A stretch of DNA of 64,000 bases from CAZDUS01 sp964508705 (GTDB lineage Bacteria > Verrucomicrobiota > Kiritimatiellia > CAIKKV01 > CAITUY01). The notes under the pieces were generated by a model, which was not told the origin of the DNA, ran no database searches, and saw only the letters and a list, made by a program, of their open reading frames with translations. Of this stretch, positions 42,121-52,550 are shown piece after piece; the stretch's first letter is position 1; each line of letters starts with the position of its first letter. The DNA is taken from positions 1-64,000 of the forward strand of contig CAZDUS010000002.1 in the NCBI GenBank assembly GCA_964508705.1, written 5' to 3'. Both the position numbers and the translations under genes were made by a program.

Positions 42121-44441
42121 AACGATACAGGCTTAGGCTCATGGCTTTGTGTCTGCTGTTGAGCGGCGGACTCATGTGGGGCGTGCAACCGCTCGAACAA
42201 CTCCAATTCGCGGATGGTTTGTTTTCGCGTGGCTTGTGGGAAGTGGCGCTCAAGGAATATGAGACCTATCTGGCCGGGAAGCCGCAGGGTGAGGGTGCGA
42301 TGCTTGACGCGGTGCATTACCGCATGGGCGAGTGCTGGCGCGAGCTTGGCAAAGTGGTTGAGGCGGAATCTGCCTATGCGCGCGCGTATGCGGAGTCGCC
42401 GTCCAGCGAGTATCATTTCCGGGCGGGATTGCGGCGCGCTGAACTGATGGATGGAGCTGGGCGATTGCAGGACGGGGTGCAACTGCTGGATTCCATGCTG
42501 GAGCAGAAGCCGCCAGCCACCATTGGTGCGGCATGCCGTTACGCGTTGGGGAATGTGCATTTAAAGACAGGGTGCAACGTGGAGGCCGCGGAGTCGTTCG
42601 AGGCGGTGCTGAAGGATTATCCTGGCACTCCCTACGAGGGGTTTGCCGCATTAGCGCTGGCGGGGCTGAGGCGGAACACGGCGGGCGAAAAGGAGTTGGA
42701 GGCTTTGTATTGGGTGGCGGCGTCGAACACGGCATCTGCAAGGGTGAGCGCCGAAGGCTGGTTCCAACTGGGCGACTATTATTTCCGGCAGAAGCGATTT
42801 GAGTCCAGTGCCAGGGCTTATGAAAGACTCGCCACGCTCCATCCTGCCGATGAGCGGGTTGGGGAATCCCAGTTGCAGATGGCTTGGGCATTTCATTACG
42901 CGGGGTTGTATGCCGATGCGTTGCAGGTTTGTGACCGGATATTGGCGGCGGAAGGAAACAGGCGGGCGGAATGGCTTTACCTTAAGGCGAACAGTGAGCG
43001 CCAGCTTATGAAGAACGAGGCGGCGGTGAACACCTATGGTGCGATTTTACAGAAGTATCCTCAGGTTGAACTGGTTGATTACGCGGCCTATGAGCGGGCC
43101 TTGACATTTTACAAGATGGGTGATTTCAGTAATGCCGTCCGGCAGGCCAGGTCGCTTCAGTTAACGGCGCGCATCAAGAAGGACGTGTATTGGTTGTTGG
43201 GCGAGTCCTGCGCGGCGGTGGGTGATGAGGCGGGAGCCGTGCAGTACTACAGGTTGTTGACTACCGAGTTCCCTGATTCGGAGTTGGCGGCGGACGCGTT
43301 ATACCGGCTTGGTCATTTGATGCAGAAACGAGGTGAGTTGCGGCAGGCGGCGGAGGTGTTTGGTCAGTTGGCTGACCAGTATCCAAAGCATGAGCTGGCG
43401 GCGCAGGCATTATTCGCAGAGGGATCCTGCCTGGGGCGCGCGAAGCAGAGTGAGGCGGCGGTCGCGGCGTGGGCCAAGCTGATCGAGAAATATCCGAGCA
43501 GTAAGTTTGTGGAGGAGTCGCTTTATCAGAAGGCGATGGTTGAGGTGGCGTTGCATAGGGATAAACAGGCGCGGAGCACGTTGAGGGACCTGTTGAAAAA
43601 GTACCCGACCACGAAATTCCTGGCCGACGCCCTGTTTTGGCAGGGTGTGTTGCTTGAGGAGGACGCCAAATTCGAGGAGGCGGAAAAGTCGTTCAGGAAG
43701 TCGTTGGAGTCCAAGCCGGGTCCGGAGTTGCAGTTAAAGTGCCAGTATCGACTTGGGCTGGTCCTGCAGAGGCAGAGTAAGGATGAGGAGGCCGCGGGTA
43801 TATATCAGGGGCTGTTGGGAACTTCGATGAAGACGCAATTCCGGCCAGAGTTGCTGGAGTGGTTGGCGGACTATCATCTTGGACGCAAACAATTTGCGCT
43901 GGCCGATGAAGTGGCGGACACGCTGATGGCGCAGGCGGGGTCGGATGCCTGGCGGCAGATAGCCTTGGTAATCAAGGGTAAGGCGGCGTTAGGGCAGGGG
44001 CGGCAGGTGACGGCACGCGAAGCATTTGAGGCGGCAGTCAAGATTGACATCAAGGGCGCTGCCGCAGCGGAATCGCGGCTCAAGCTGGGTGACTTGCGAT
44101 TGGCGGCTGGAGAGGTAATGGAAGCCAAGGGGGAATATGAGCAGGCGGCCGGGATGGCGGTGGCAGACACGTTACTATCCATTCGTGTGCATGCCTATGC
44201 GGGGATCGGCAAAGCGTTGCAGGCGCAGGGGAATCTGGATGGCGCGACGCGGTATTTTCTCAGTGTGGCGGTTTTGTTTGATGATCCCGTCCTGGTGCCT
44301 GAGTGCTTGAATGAGGCGGCGGACACGTTCGCCAAGCTTGGGCGCAAGGATGAATGCGACAAGGTGGTTGCGGAGCTATTAGAGCGTTTTCCTGACAGTG
44401 AATGGGCGAAGAAACGCAAAAAGGCCAAACAAGGCGGATAG
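42117..44441 (+). CDS. Secreted TPR-repeat protein of the ExbBD operon
   Basis: 774 residues with a signal peptide (hydrophobic 5-20, 'RLMALCLLLSGGLMWG') and about 17-18 tetratricopeptide units throughout. Several carry a YbgF/BamD-like 'YP.S...' pattern: 'LLTTEFPDSELAADALYRLGHL', 'LIEKYPSSKFVEESLYQKAMV', 'LLKKYPTTKFLADALFWQGVL'. It is likely periplasmic. In classical Tol systems the TPR protein YbgF/CpoB binds TolA; this protein is far longer. It is wedged between ExbD and the VWA protein with tight spacing. Confidence 0.85.
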   Translation: MKRYRLRLMALCLLLSGGLMWGVQPLEQLQFADGLFSRGLWEVALKEYETYLAGKPQGEGAMLDAVHYRMGECWRELGKVVEAESAYARAYAESPSSEYHFRAGLRRAELMDGAGRLQDGVQLLDSMLEQKPPATIGAACRYALGNVHLKTGCNVEAAESFEAVLKDYPGTPYEGFAALALAGLRRNTAGEKELEALYWVAASNTASARVSAEGWFQLGDYYFRQKRFESSARAYERLATLHPADERVGESQLQMAWAFHYAGLYADALQVCDRILAAEGNRRAEWLYLKANSERQLMKNEAAVNTYGAILQKYPQVELVDYAAYERALTFYKMGDFSNAVRQARSLQLTARIKKDVYWLLGESCAAVGDEAGAVQYYRLLTTEFPDSELAADALYRLGHLMQKRGELRQAAEVFGQLADQYPKHELAAQALFAEGSCLGRAKQSEAAVAAWAKLIEKYPSSKFVEESLYQKAMVEVALHRDKQARSTLRDLLKKYPTTKFLADALFWQGVLLEEDAKFEEAEKSFRKSLESKPGPELQLKCQYRLGLVLQRQSKDEEAAGIYQGLLGTSMKTQFRPELLEWLADYHLGRKQFALADEVADTLMAQAGSDAWRQIALVIKGKAALGQGRQVTAREAFEAAVKIDIKGAAAAESRLKLGDLRLAAGEVMEAKGEYEQAAGMAVADTLLSIRVHAYAGIGKALQAQGNLDGATRYFLSVAVLFDDPVLVPECLNEAADTFAKLGRKDECDKVVAELLERFPDSEWAKKRKKAKQGG

Positions 44442-44446
44442 GTATC

Positions 44447-46231
44447 ATGGTTCGACCCAACGTAAATTTTCAGAAACGAGCGGGCAACTCCGGTTCGATG
44501 ATGGTATGGCGGAAACTGCATCGTCGCCATTTGCAATGGGCCATGCTGGCAGTGGTTATTTCACTGCTGTTGCATATCGGGATACTGCTGGCTTTTCCGC
44601 GATTGACGATTTACGGGGTGAATCGGGAACTGTTGATTGAGAAGGCGCGTGTGGCTATCCAGCTGCGTGATGTGCGAATCCAGCCTGAGCCGTTGGAGGT
44701 GGATAAACGACCGGCGCGGTTTCGTCCCGACGCGGCTCGGGGAACGGTGGCTGGGGATTCGGTCACGGAGTCCATGGCGTTTCGGAAGCCGGTTGATGAG
44801 GCGGAAGTGGAGCCGCGCAGGGCTGGAGTTGGTAGTCTGGCAGGCGAGGAGCGCGGGCTGGTGGAGCCGGAGGCGGTGGAGCGCCCGGTGTGGGAGCCCC
44901 GGCAGGAAGTGTTGAGTGTGCAGAGGCAGGTGGTGCGGGAAGAGAGGGCGGCCATACCGCGCCGATATGTTTCTTCGATTCCCCGGCAGGCGAATGCGGC
45001 TGATCTCGCCATGCCCGCGGATCGTGATGATATTGGCAAGGGGATCAGCGGCGAGGCAAATTATGATTTGATTGATGATCCCGCCAAGTTCAGTTGGGGG
45101 AGGGCTTCCGGAATGGGAGGGGGAGGAGTTGAGGTTAAAATCAAAGTAGATGATCCAAGCCGCCTGTTTGACGAGAAGAAGCGGGTTTCTGTTCTTAAGG
45201 CGTTAGAGAAATATCTCAAGGCGGATGTCTATGTGTATCGGTCCCCGGTTGATTCCAAGTATGGTTATTGCCGCATTGAAGTGAAGCGGCGGACGGAGGA
45301 ATTGTTGCCGGTGCTGGATAAGGATTTGCTTTTGGTGCAGGATGCCTCGGCGAGCATCACCGAGCAAAAGCTTTATTTCTGCAGGGAAGGGATGCTCAAG
45401 GCGTTGGAACTGCTGGGGCCGAATGATCGTTTCAATGTGGCGGAGTTTCGTGACGGCATCAAACTGTGTTTTCCCCAGTGGGCTTCGGTAACGCCCGAAA
45501 GTCTACAGGAGGCGTATGAGTTTATCAGTGGCATGAAGTCCGAGGGGGAGACTGATATTTTTGGGTCCCTGAAAGAGTTGCTTGAATTACCCAGGAAAGA
45601 GGGTCGGCCTATTGTGGCGGTGGTTGTGAGCGACGGGGTGGCAACCGTGGGCATGACGGATCGGAGCCAGATTATTGAGGCGTTCAGCCAGGCGAACCTG
45701 GGGACTATATCGGTATTCACGATGGGGACGTATGCGGGGGCGCACGCCTACCTGTTGGACTTGTTGAGTTATCGGAATCGCGGGGATACCCTGATTGTGA
45801 AAACAGGGCGCTGGGACATACCTTCTATTCTTGAGGGACGTGTTCGGGAAGTCAGCCGTCCGGTGCTTTCGGATGTTAGGTTCCGGTTTGCCGGCAAGGT
45901 GTGGTGCGAGGCCTATCCGGGGTTGACCAGCAATCTTTATCTCGATAGGCCGCTGGTTTTGTACGGGCGATTTCCGAAAGGTGCGCGACAGTTGATTTTC
46001 CAGGCGACAGGGCGGGCGGAGGAAATTCTATGCGACATGGTGTTCGATGTTGATCTGTCGCAAGCCTTGGATGGGGATAAGGACATCCGGACGCAGTGGG
46101 CCTGGCAGAAGGCGTATTCCCTGATTGGGGAACACACCAAAACCCGGCAAGATGAACTGATGGCGGAGCTCAAGCAACTCAGGAAGGATTACGGCATCAA
46201 GATTCCGTACCGGAATGAATTGACGAGGTAG
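44447..46231 (+). CDS. TonB-anchored von Willebrand factor A protein
   Basis: 594 residues from the ATG at 44447 (GGATAGG upstream; a longer frame from 44402 is rejected). One N-terminal helix (about 31-50, 'WAMLAVVISLLLHIGILLAF') contains Ser39 and His43, the SxxxH spacing that TonB and TolA use to contact ExbB/ExbD. A Pro/Arg/Glu-rich linker (to about 200) follows. The VWA domain (about 290-475) keeps MIDAS: DASAS, the Thr in GETDIFGS, and the Asp in VVSDG. A C-terminal beta and helical part completes the protein. No TonB-box-binding C-terminal domain is visible. It is probably the energised partner of the ExbB/ExbD pair, acting on an unknown outer target. Confidence 0.75.
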   Translation: MVRPNVNFQKRAGNSGSMMVWRKLHRRHLQWAMLAVVISLLLHIGILLAFPRLTIYGVNRELLIEKARVAIQLRDVRIQPEPLEVDKRPARFRPDAARGTVAGDSVTESMAFRKPVDEAEVEPRRAGVGSLAGEERGLVEPEAVERPVWEPRQEVLSVQRQVVREERAAIPRRYVSSIPRQANAADLAMPADRDDIGKGISGEANYDLIDDPAKFSWGRASGMGGGGVEVKIKVDDPSRLFDEKKRVSVLKALEKYLKADVYVYRSPVDSKYGYCRIEVKRRTEELLPVLDKDLLLVQDASASITEQKLYFCREGMLKALELLGPNDRFNVAEFRDGIKLCFPQWASVTPESLQEAYEFISGMKSEGETDIFGSLKELLELPRKEGRPIVAVVVSDGVATVGMTDRSQIIEAFSQANLGTISVFTMGTYAGAHAYLLDLLSYRNRGDTLIVKTGRWDIPSILEGRVREVSRPVLSDVRFRFAGKVWCEAYPGLTSNLYLDRPLVLYGRFPKGARQLIFQATGRAEEILCDMVFDVDLSQALDGDKDIRTQWAWQKAYSLIGEHTKTRQDELMAELKQLRKDYGIKIPYRNELTR

Positions 46232-46260
46232 ATGTCCAGCGGGGATGAGAGTGAGCAAGC

Positions 46261-49200
46261 ATGATTATTAAACGAATTCTGTCGTGGCCGATGATTATAG
46301 CGCTGACGGTGTTGGCGGCGGGCGTGATCCTGATTGCGGTATGGCATGCTGACAGGGAATTGCGCGAAGGATTGCTACAGCAGTCGCAGTTGGTTTCAAA
46401 AGCTTTGAATGTTGAATATGTGATGGGACTGACAGGGACCAAGGCGGATTTGGAGAATCAGGCTTACCGGCGGATCAAAGAGCAGATCGTGGCTATATGT
46501 TCAGCGAGTGCTCGATATAGGTTTATTTACTTGATGGGTCGGAAACCTGACGGGACTGTGGTGTTTCTTGCGGATAGCGAGGATGTTTCTTCCAGTGATT
46601 ATTCACCACCAGGAGAGGTGTTTGAAAATCCCACACGTGAGTTTCTTGGCGTGTTCGATACAGGGGTGGCAATTACTGAAGGGATTGTCTCTGATCGATG
46701 GGGGTCATGGATGTCGGCGTTGGTGCCGATAATCAATCCGGCGAATGGCGCCGTCGTGGCGGTTTTGGGGGTAGATGTTAGGGCTGACGTGTGGCGGAGT
46801 GATGTGGCAGTCAAGGTGGCGTTGCCCGTAGGAGTGATGTTTTCCTTTCTGATTATGGCATTGGTGGGATTTGCGGCGGTTCGTCGTGTCAGTAGACAGC
46901 CGAGGCCGGTATTGCGGCGTCTATTGGCTCCTATCATGACGATTGTGTTGATATTGACTTTGGGCTCTGGGTGGCTCTTGTTTAGACAGTATCAACAAAA
47001 AGTCAGAAGTGAAGTTGCGTGTCAGGTCCGCGATGCTTCTGAGAAATTTCGATTCATTCAAGAGCAGCAAGCGTCAGGGCTGTCCCTATTTGCAGGTGTC
47101 GTTGCCGTGGATCATGAGATGCCACGCGCTTTGTTTACTGGAGAGACCAATTATCTATTGAAAGTCTGGATGCCTGTATTTAAAAAGTTAAGAGATGGTG
47201 GTGAATTATCTTATTTATCCTTTATAGACAGCAATCGAGTGTGTGTATTGAGGTGTCATCGACTTGATTTAAGAGGAGATGTGTTTGATAGATACACGAT
47301 TCGAGAGTCAGAGCGGACCGGAAAAACTGTCGCAGGGTTGGAAATGGACTCTGCGGGGATGCTGACGTTGATGGTCGTGGCTCCGGTGGTTTTCGAGGGT
47401 CGGGTTGTTGGATATGTTGAGGTAGGCAAGAAGATCACAGATATTTTATGTGCCATGGAAGGGATGTCGGGGAGTCAGTTGGCAGTGACGGTTCGCAAGG
47501 AGTTTGTTGAACGAGATCAATGGGAATGCGAGATGCGCTCTCTCGGGCGGGATGCCATATGGGGCCGGCTATCCAACAGCGTGGTGACGGCGGCTTCGCA
47601 GGGGATTGTGAAGGATGCCGTTGCTGTTTTTGGCGATCATTCTGCGGACGGGGTTCATGTGCATCGCGAAACCAGACAAGAATTTGTCACTGATGGAAGA
47701 TCATGGCGCGTGGCCGCTTTACCCTTTAATGATGCCTCGGGCAGGGAAGTTGGCGACCTGCTTGTTATGCGCGACATTACGGAAGCCAAGGCGGAGTTCA
47801 CCAGATTGATTGGCGTTTTTGGAGGGAGTGGAGCACTATTAGTAATGGCTGTGATGGGCTTTGTTATGGTTCTTTTGTACCGCACCGACAAGGGTATTCG
47901 AGCCCAACAGGCAGATTTGGAAGCCAGCGAGGAGTCTTATCGCAATCAGTTCGCCAAGAATTCAGCGGTGATGCTGTTGACAGGGCCTGATGGAAAAATT
48001 TTGGATGCCAATGCCGCCGCCGAACAGTTTTATGGCTACAAGCGTGATCAGTTGCTGGCCATGAGTATTACGGATATCAATCCAATATCGTTGGAAGAAG
48101 TGAAGAATTACTTGAATGAGGTTCGGAAGGCGGAGCCAGGAAAGTTGTTTCAGTTCAAGCACCATTTAGTGGACGGTTCAGTGCGTGATGTTGAGGTTGC
48201 ATCAAGCATTATTCAATTTGGGAGCATGCCGGCGATGATTTCCATTGTGCATGACATTAGCGAGCGTAAGCGAGCGGAGGAAGCCCTGCGAGAGAGTGAA
48301 ACCTTGCTCAATGAGGCAGGTGAGTTGGCCAAAGTAGGAGGATGGAAGCTGGACGTTGGCGTAAAAGAGGTTAGTTGGACAAGGGAGACCTACTTGATTC
48401 ATGAAGTGCCAGAGGGGGAGCCTGTGGAATTAGGTAGGGCAGTGGAGTTTTATGACCCTGAAGATCGTCCGATTATTTCAGATGCTGTCAACAGGGCGCT
48501 GACGACCGGGGAATCGTTTGATCTGGAGTGCAGGCTGATTACGGCGAAGGGGAGGCGTCTGTGGGTTCGGGCTATGGGGCAAGCGGTCAAGATGGAAGGG
48601 AAAATCATCAGGGTCATAGGAACATTCCAAGATATTACGGAGGTTAAGCGAGATGAGGCTTACCGGCTCATGGAAAGCGATATTCTTCGAATCCTGAATG
48701 AATCAGTGGGCTTAAATGAGATGGGTGATTTTGACGACTGCATGAGGCGAGTGCTGGCGAAGATCAAGGGAAGGACAGGGTTTGATGCCGTGGGGATTCG
48801 CATTAAAGAAGGTGAAGACTTTCCATATTTTGCCCAGGACGGATTGTCGAAGGAATTTCTCGAGAAGGAGAATTCACTGGTTGAGCGAGGTGTTAATGGT
48901 GAAGTGTGCCGCGATAAGAATGGGAACTTGAGGCTGGAATGCACCTGTGGATTAGTCATATCGGGCGCAGTAGACACGACAAATCCGTTTTTTACTCTTG
49001 GTGGCAGTTTCTGGGCAAATGACGCGTTTCCATTGCTGGGTCTGACCAGCGAGCAGGACCCGAGGTATCACCCCCGGAATGAATGTATTCACCAAGGGTA
49101 TGCATCAGTGGCCTTGGTGCCAATCCGCGCAGGAGGGCAGATTGTAGGTTTGCTGCATTTCAATGATCGGCGGAAGGATTGCTTTACGCGAGCGACAATT

Positions 49201-50862
49201 GTGCAGTTCGAGAGTCTTGCGGCGCATATTGGCGAGGCGTTGATGAGGAAGAAGGCGGATGATCAGATCAGGCAGTTGCTGGACGAAAGCAACCAATCCC
49301 GCAAGATGCTTTTGAGTATTCTAGAGGATGAGACGACGGCGAAAGCGAGTCTTACCCGTTTGATGGCGGCCATTGAGCATTCTTCGGAAGTCATTGTAAT
49401 TACAGATTTGCAGGGGTTGATCCTGTATGTGAACCCTGCATTTGAGAAGAGCACGGGGTATAAGCGTGATGAGGCGATAGGCCAAAACCCCAGGGTTCTA
49501 AAGAGCGGGAAGCAAGATGCGATATTTTATCAAGATCTTTGGGCGACAATTGCGAACGGGGAAACCTGGCATGGTCAATTTGTGAATCGGAAGAAGAATG
49601 GATCTTTGTATACTGAAGAGGCGACGATTTCGCCAGTGAAGGATGAGGCTGACAAAATTGTTAACTATGTGGCCGTCAAGCGAGACATCACGGAGGAATT
49701 GCGCAAGCAGGAGCAATTGGCGCAGGCGCAGAGAATGGAATCGGTGGGGCGGTTAGCCGGGGGGGTGGCGCATGATTTCAATAATCTGCTGATGGGGATC
49801 ATGGGATATGCAGATTTGTGCAGGGATGCCCTGCCGGCGGAACATCCTATCAGACACTATCTTGATGAAATAACCAAGGGGTCGCAGAGGTCAGCGGACC
49901 TAACACGGCAACTTCTGGCTTTTGCCCGCAAACAGACGATTATTCCCAAGGTGCTGGATTTGAACGAGATTGTATCCGGCATGCGTAAACTACTGGCGCG
50001 GCTTATTGGTGAGGATATCAATTTGATATGGAAGCCGGATTCGAGTGTATGGCCTGTGCGAATTGATCCATCGCAAATGGATCAGATTCTCGCCAATCTA
50101 TGTGTCAACGCGAGGGATGCCATTTCCGGTGTCGGCGTGATAACCATAACGACTTCCAATTGCACTTTGGATCAGGATTATTGCCTTAAACACAACGGTG
50201 CGGTGCCTGGCGACTATGTTCGATTGAGGGTCCAAGACAATGGTGTCGGCATGAGCGAGGAAGTCCTGGGCAAGGTGTTCGAGCCGTTCTTTACGACAAA
50301 GGAATCAGGGAAAGGCACAGGATTAGGGCTGGCTACTGTGTATGGCATTGTTAAGCAAAACAATGGTTACATTGATGTGATCAGCGAGGTTGGCAAGGGA
50401 ACGACGTTTAACATCTACTTGCCCCGGGTCATTGATGAAGTGGTGAAGGCGCCAGTGCCTGGTGGAGCCATCGGAACGCTTCCCCGTGGCAGTGAGACGA
50501 TCCTGCTCGTGGAGGATGAACGCTCGCTACGAGTGACCAGTGGGCGATTGCTGGAGACGTTGGGGTACAAGGTTCTGGCGGCAGAGGAGCCCACTGAAGC
50601 ATTGGACATGGTTGCCAAGCATTCCGGTGACATTCATTTGTTGCTGACGGATGTGATCATGCCCGGCATGAATGGAAGGCAGTTAGCTGAGCGGTTATTG
50701 AAGGAGCGTAGGTCTCTTAAGTGTTTATTCATGTCTGGCTACACGGCGAACGTGCTTACGGATGGCGGTAATCTTTTCGGTAAAGCCATTCATTTCATTC
50801 AGAAGCCTTTTCCGAGGGAAGAACTAGCGCGTAAAGTCCGTGAAGTGCTGGACGGGAAATGA
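46261..50862 (+). CDS. Large hybrid histidine kinase with multi-PAS sensing
   Basis: 1533 residues. Two extracytoplasmic sensor regions are separated by helices (helices near 10-28, 190-212, 220-240, 515-540). After them come PAS ('EESYRNQFAKNSAVMLLTGPDG...'), a second PAS ('LNEAGELAKVGGWKLDVG'), a GAF domain ('FGAVGIR'-like core near 820-990), a third PAS ('ALIEHSSEVIVITDLQG'-type), HisKA with GGVAHDFNN (His about 1171), HATPase_c (NLCVNARDAI; DNGVGM; GKGTGLGL), and a receiver whose phospho-Asp is in LLTDVIMPGM (about 1464). All phospho-sites are intact. It follows the VWA gene by 29 bases; a functional link with the ExbBD block is possible but not shown. Confidence 0.9.
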   Translation: MIIKRILSWPMIIALTVLAAGVILIAVWHADRELREGLLQQSQLVSKALNVEYVMGLTGTKADLENQAYRRIKEQIVAICSASARYRFIYLMGRKPDGTVVFLADSEDVSSSDYSPPGEVFENPTREFLGVFDTGVAITEGIVSDRWGSWMSALVPIINPANGAVVAVLGVDVRADVWRSDVAVKVALPVGVMFSFLIMALVGFAAVRRVSRQPRPVLRRLLAPIMTIVLILTLGSGWLLFRQYQQKVRSEVACQVRDASEKFRFIQEQQASGLSLFAGVVAVDHEMPRALFTGETNYLLKVWMPVFKKLRDGGELSYLSFIDSNRVCVLRCHRLDLRGDVFDRYTIRESERTGKTVAGLEMDSAGMLTLMVVAPVVFEGRVVGYVEVGKKITDILCAMEGMSGSQLAVTVRKEFVERDQWECEMRSLGRDAIWGRLSNSVVTAASQGIVKDAVAVFGDHSADGVHVHRETRQEFVTDGRSWRVAALPFNDASGREVGDLLVMRDITEAKAEFTRLIGVFGGSGALLVMAVMGFVMVLLYRTDKGIRAQQADLEASEESYRNQFAKNSAVMLLTGPDGKILDANAAAEQFYGYKRDQLLAMSITDINPISLEEVKNYLNEVRKAEPGKLFQFKHHLVDGSVRDVEVASSIIQFGSMPAMISIVHDISERKRAEEALRESETLLNEAGELAKVGGWKLDVGVKEVSWTRETYLIHEVPEGEPVELGRAVEFYDPEDRPIISDAVNRALTTGESFDLECRLITAKGRRLWVRAMGQAVKMEGKIIRVIGTFQDITEVKRDEAYRLMESDILRILNESVGLNEMGDFDDCMRRVLAKIKGRTGFDAVGIRIKEGEDFPYFAQDGLSKEFLEKENSLVERGVNGEVCRDKNGNLRLECTCGLVISGAVDTTNPFFTLGGSFWANDAFPLLGLTSEQDPRYHPRNECIHQGYASVALVPIRAGGQIVGLLHFNDRRKDCFTRATIVQFESLAAHIGEALMRKKADDQIRQLLDESNQSRKMLLSILEDETTAKASLTRLMAAIEHSSEVIVITDLQGLILYVNPAFEKSTGYKRDEAIGQNPRVLKSGKQDAIFYQDLWATIANGETWHGQFVNRKKNGSLYTEEATISPVKDEADKIVNYVAVKRDITEELRKQEQLAQAQRMESVGRLAGGVAHDFNNLLMGIMGYADLCRDALPAEHPIRHYLDEITKGSQRSADLTRQLLAFARKQTIIPKVLDLNEIVSGMRKLLARLIGEDINLIWKPDSSVWPVRIDPSQMDQILANLCVNARDAISGVGVITITTSNCTLDQDYCLKHNGAVPGDYVRLRVQDNGVGMSEEVLGKVFEPFFTTKESGKGTGLGLATVYGIVKQNNGYIDVISEVGKGTTFNIYLPRVIDEVVKAPVPGGAIGTLPRGSETILLVEDERSLRVTSGRLLETLGYKVLAAEEPTEALDMVAKHSGDIHLLLTDVIMPGMNGRQLAERLLKERRSLKCLFMSGYTANVLTDGGNLFGKAIHFIQKPFPREELARKVREVLDGK

Positions 50863-50899
50863 AGGAGCGAAAGAGGAGTGGTTCTGGAAGGAGCGATGG

Positions 50900-52291
50900 T
50901 TAACGCCCTTGCAAGGAGTGCAGGAAGTCGATGACTGAAAGGCCGGTGTGATAACCGGGGTCCAGGTCGGGGGTTGCCGGCACAGTGGGAATGGGTTTTC
51001 CGGTGTGATCCAATGTTTGGTAGGCCATCATGTGAACCTCGGGCCTGACGTAAAGCGAGAGAAACGCGTTGCTGCAATCACGAATGACTTCGCGGCATGC
51101 CTGGCGAGTGAGTTCATCTGAAGACGCATTATGGGCTGACATGGCGGCGCGCAAGGTTTCGGGGAGATTCCACCATGGCATATCAGAGTTGTAAGGACGG
51201 CGGGTTATGAGGTCGACGGACTTGTAGATGCCTCCGATGGGATTGCGCCCTGTCTTGAACGAATGCAGAAGAAGTTGCGGTAACAGGCGGTCAAGGTTGG
51301 CAATGGTGGAGCGTTGTTCACTGGAGAGATCCTGTCGACTACGAATGACGTTCAGGAATTTCATTCCCAACCCGACGAATTCCAAGCCGTGGCCGGGGTC
51401 GCAGAGGATGTTGCCTTCGTGCGGGAAGGGGGCCCCTTGCGGGTCTATGAACTCGACAAAGTCCAACGGTTCAAGGCCGTTGAATTGGCCATGGAGGTTG
51501 ATGTAGTTGTCGAGAATATGCTGGATGAAACGCAGACCGCCTTCTACATAGGATGGGTCTGAAAAGAGGGAAGCGTAGAGAGCGAAACTACCAAGGGAAA
51601 TCATGCGGACACCGTGTGATCGGCGGCCGGGAACTGGAACGACGGGATTGCGCGGGTCGAAGGGTTGTTGGTCGGAGTCGGAGCGGTCGGCTTCCACGTT
51701 TTGAATCCAAGTGTCGAAGTAGTGTTGCGCTTCGGCGGCGAGACGGGGGTCCCCAAGGGTGTGGGCAGCGGCGGCCACGGCTTTGACGTGGAACATATCG
51801 CTGGTGTTGGACCGGCCTTTTGGGGGGGTAAAGGGCTCGCGTTTTCCATCCGGAGTGAGTGTGAAACCGGCACCGTCCGGGGTGAACCAGAAAAACAGAC
51901 TGCCGCCGTTTTGGTTGCGGATCGATTCGAGTTTGTTGATGACGCCGGAGATGATGGGAATGAGTTTCTTGGTGTAGTGACGTTTACGGGCGGCGGGTAG
52001 AGAGGTGTCCGACTGTATCCATTGGAGGTGGCCGCACAGGGCTTCGACACCACGGCTTTGAATCCAGGCATAAACAGTTTCACGCCCGAAGATATCTATG
52101 TCGCCAGTTTTTCTGGAAAGCGGGGCACCGGTGAAGATGTCGATTTTGGTGTCAATAAACCCGTAGGCGGAGTCGAACCGGTCGATTATGGCATCGAGGA
52201 CGGTTAACAGCATTTGGCGGTAAATAGGGGAAAGGAGTTGTAATTCCCGCAAGTCCGACTTTTCGAGGAGAATATAGGAGTCAGGATTCAT
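50900..52291 (-). CDS. AGE-like (alpha/alpha)6-barrel protein, possible epimerase
   Basis: 463 residues, all-helical with the feel of the N-acylglucosamine/cellobiose 2-epimerase barrel: 'RFDSAYGFIDTKIDIFTG', 'MFHVKAVAAAAHTLGDPRLAAEAQHYFDTWI', 'GHGLEFVGLGMKFLN', 'MPWWNLPETLRAAM' and 'DPGYHTGLSVIDFL'. The GH.LEF and WW.LPE positions resemble the catalytic His regions of AGE enzymes, but I cannot match both catalytic histidines with confidence. It is divergent from a GH94-like gene, so oligosaccharide isomerisation is a sensible guess. No purine-rich site precedes the ATG. Confidence 0.55.
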   Translation of the reverse strand: MNPDSYILLEKSDLRELQLLSPIYRQMLLTVLDAIIDRFDSAYGFIDTKIDIFTGAPLSRKTGDIDIFGRETVYAWIQSRGVEALCGHLQWIQSDTSLPAARKRHYTKKLIPIISGVINKLESIRNQNGGSLFFWFTPDGAGFTLTPDGKREPFTPPKGRSNTSDMFHVKAVAAAAHTLGDPRLAAEAQHYFDTWIQNVEADRSDSDQQPFDPRNPVVPVPGRRSHGVRMISLGSFALYASLFSDPSYVEGGLRFIQHILDNYINLHGQFNGLEPLDFVEFIDPQGAPFPHEGNILCDPGHGLEFVGLGMKFLNVIRSRQDLSSEQRSTIANLDRLLPQLLLHSFKTGRNPIGGIYKSVDLITRRPYNSDMPWWNLPETLRAAMSAHNASSDELTRQACREVIRDCSNAFLSLYVRPEVHMMAYQTLDHTGKPIPTVPATPDLDPGYHTGLSVIDFLHSLQGR

Positions 52292-52550
52292 GGAGACAAG
52301 GAGATGCGTCCCTATCCATAAGGATGTTACTTTGTTTGGGGAGGGGGAGGATGGAAGTCCTTCCCTGTTTCCGATGCATGCACACAGCGGTTACCAGTGC
52401 CAATAATTGTGAACAATGTCTTTCGTGTGTTCATGTATTTTCCCAAAAGTGTTGCAGGAGAATAGGGGGGTGACCTATTGTCTTCAAGTCTATTGTTAGG
52501 GGATGATCAGAAGTGAATCTGAGTGCGTATTATTTGATTGGAAAAGGATT

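Noticed and set aside
46261..50862. The large hybrid kinase as part of the ExbBD-VWA system
   Set aside because: It is only 29 bases downstream, but its domains give no specific link; adjacency alone is not enough.
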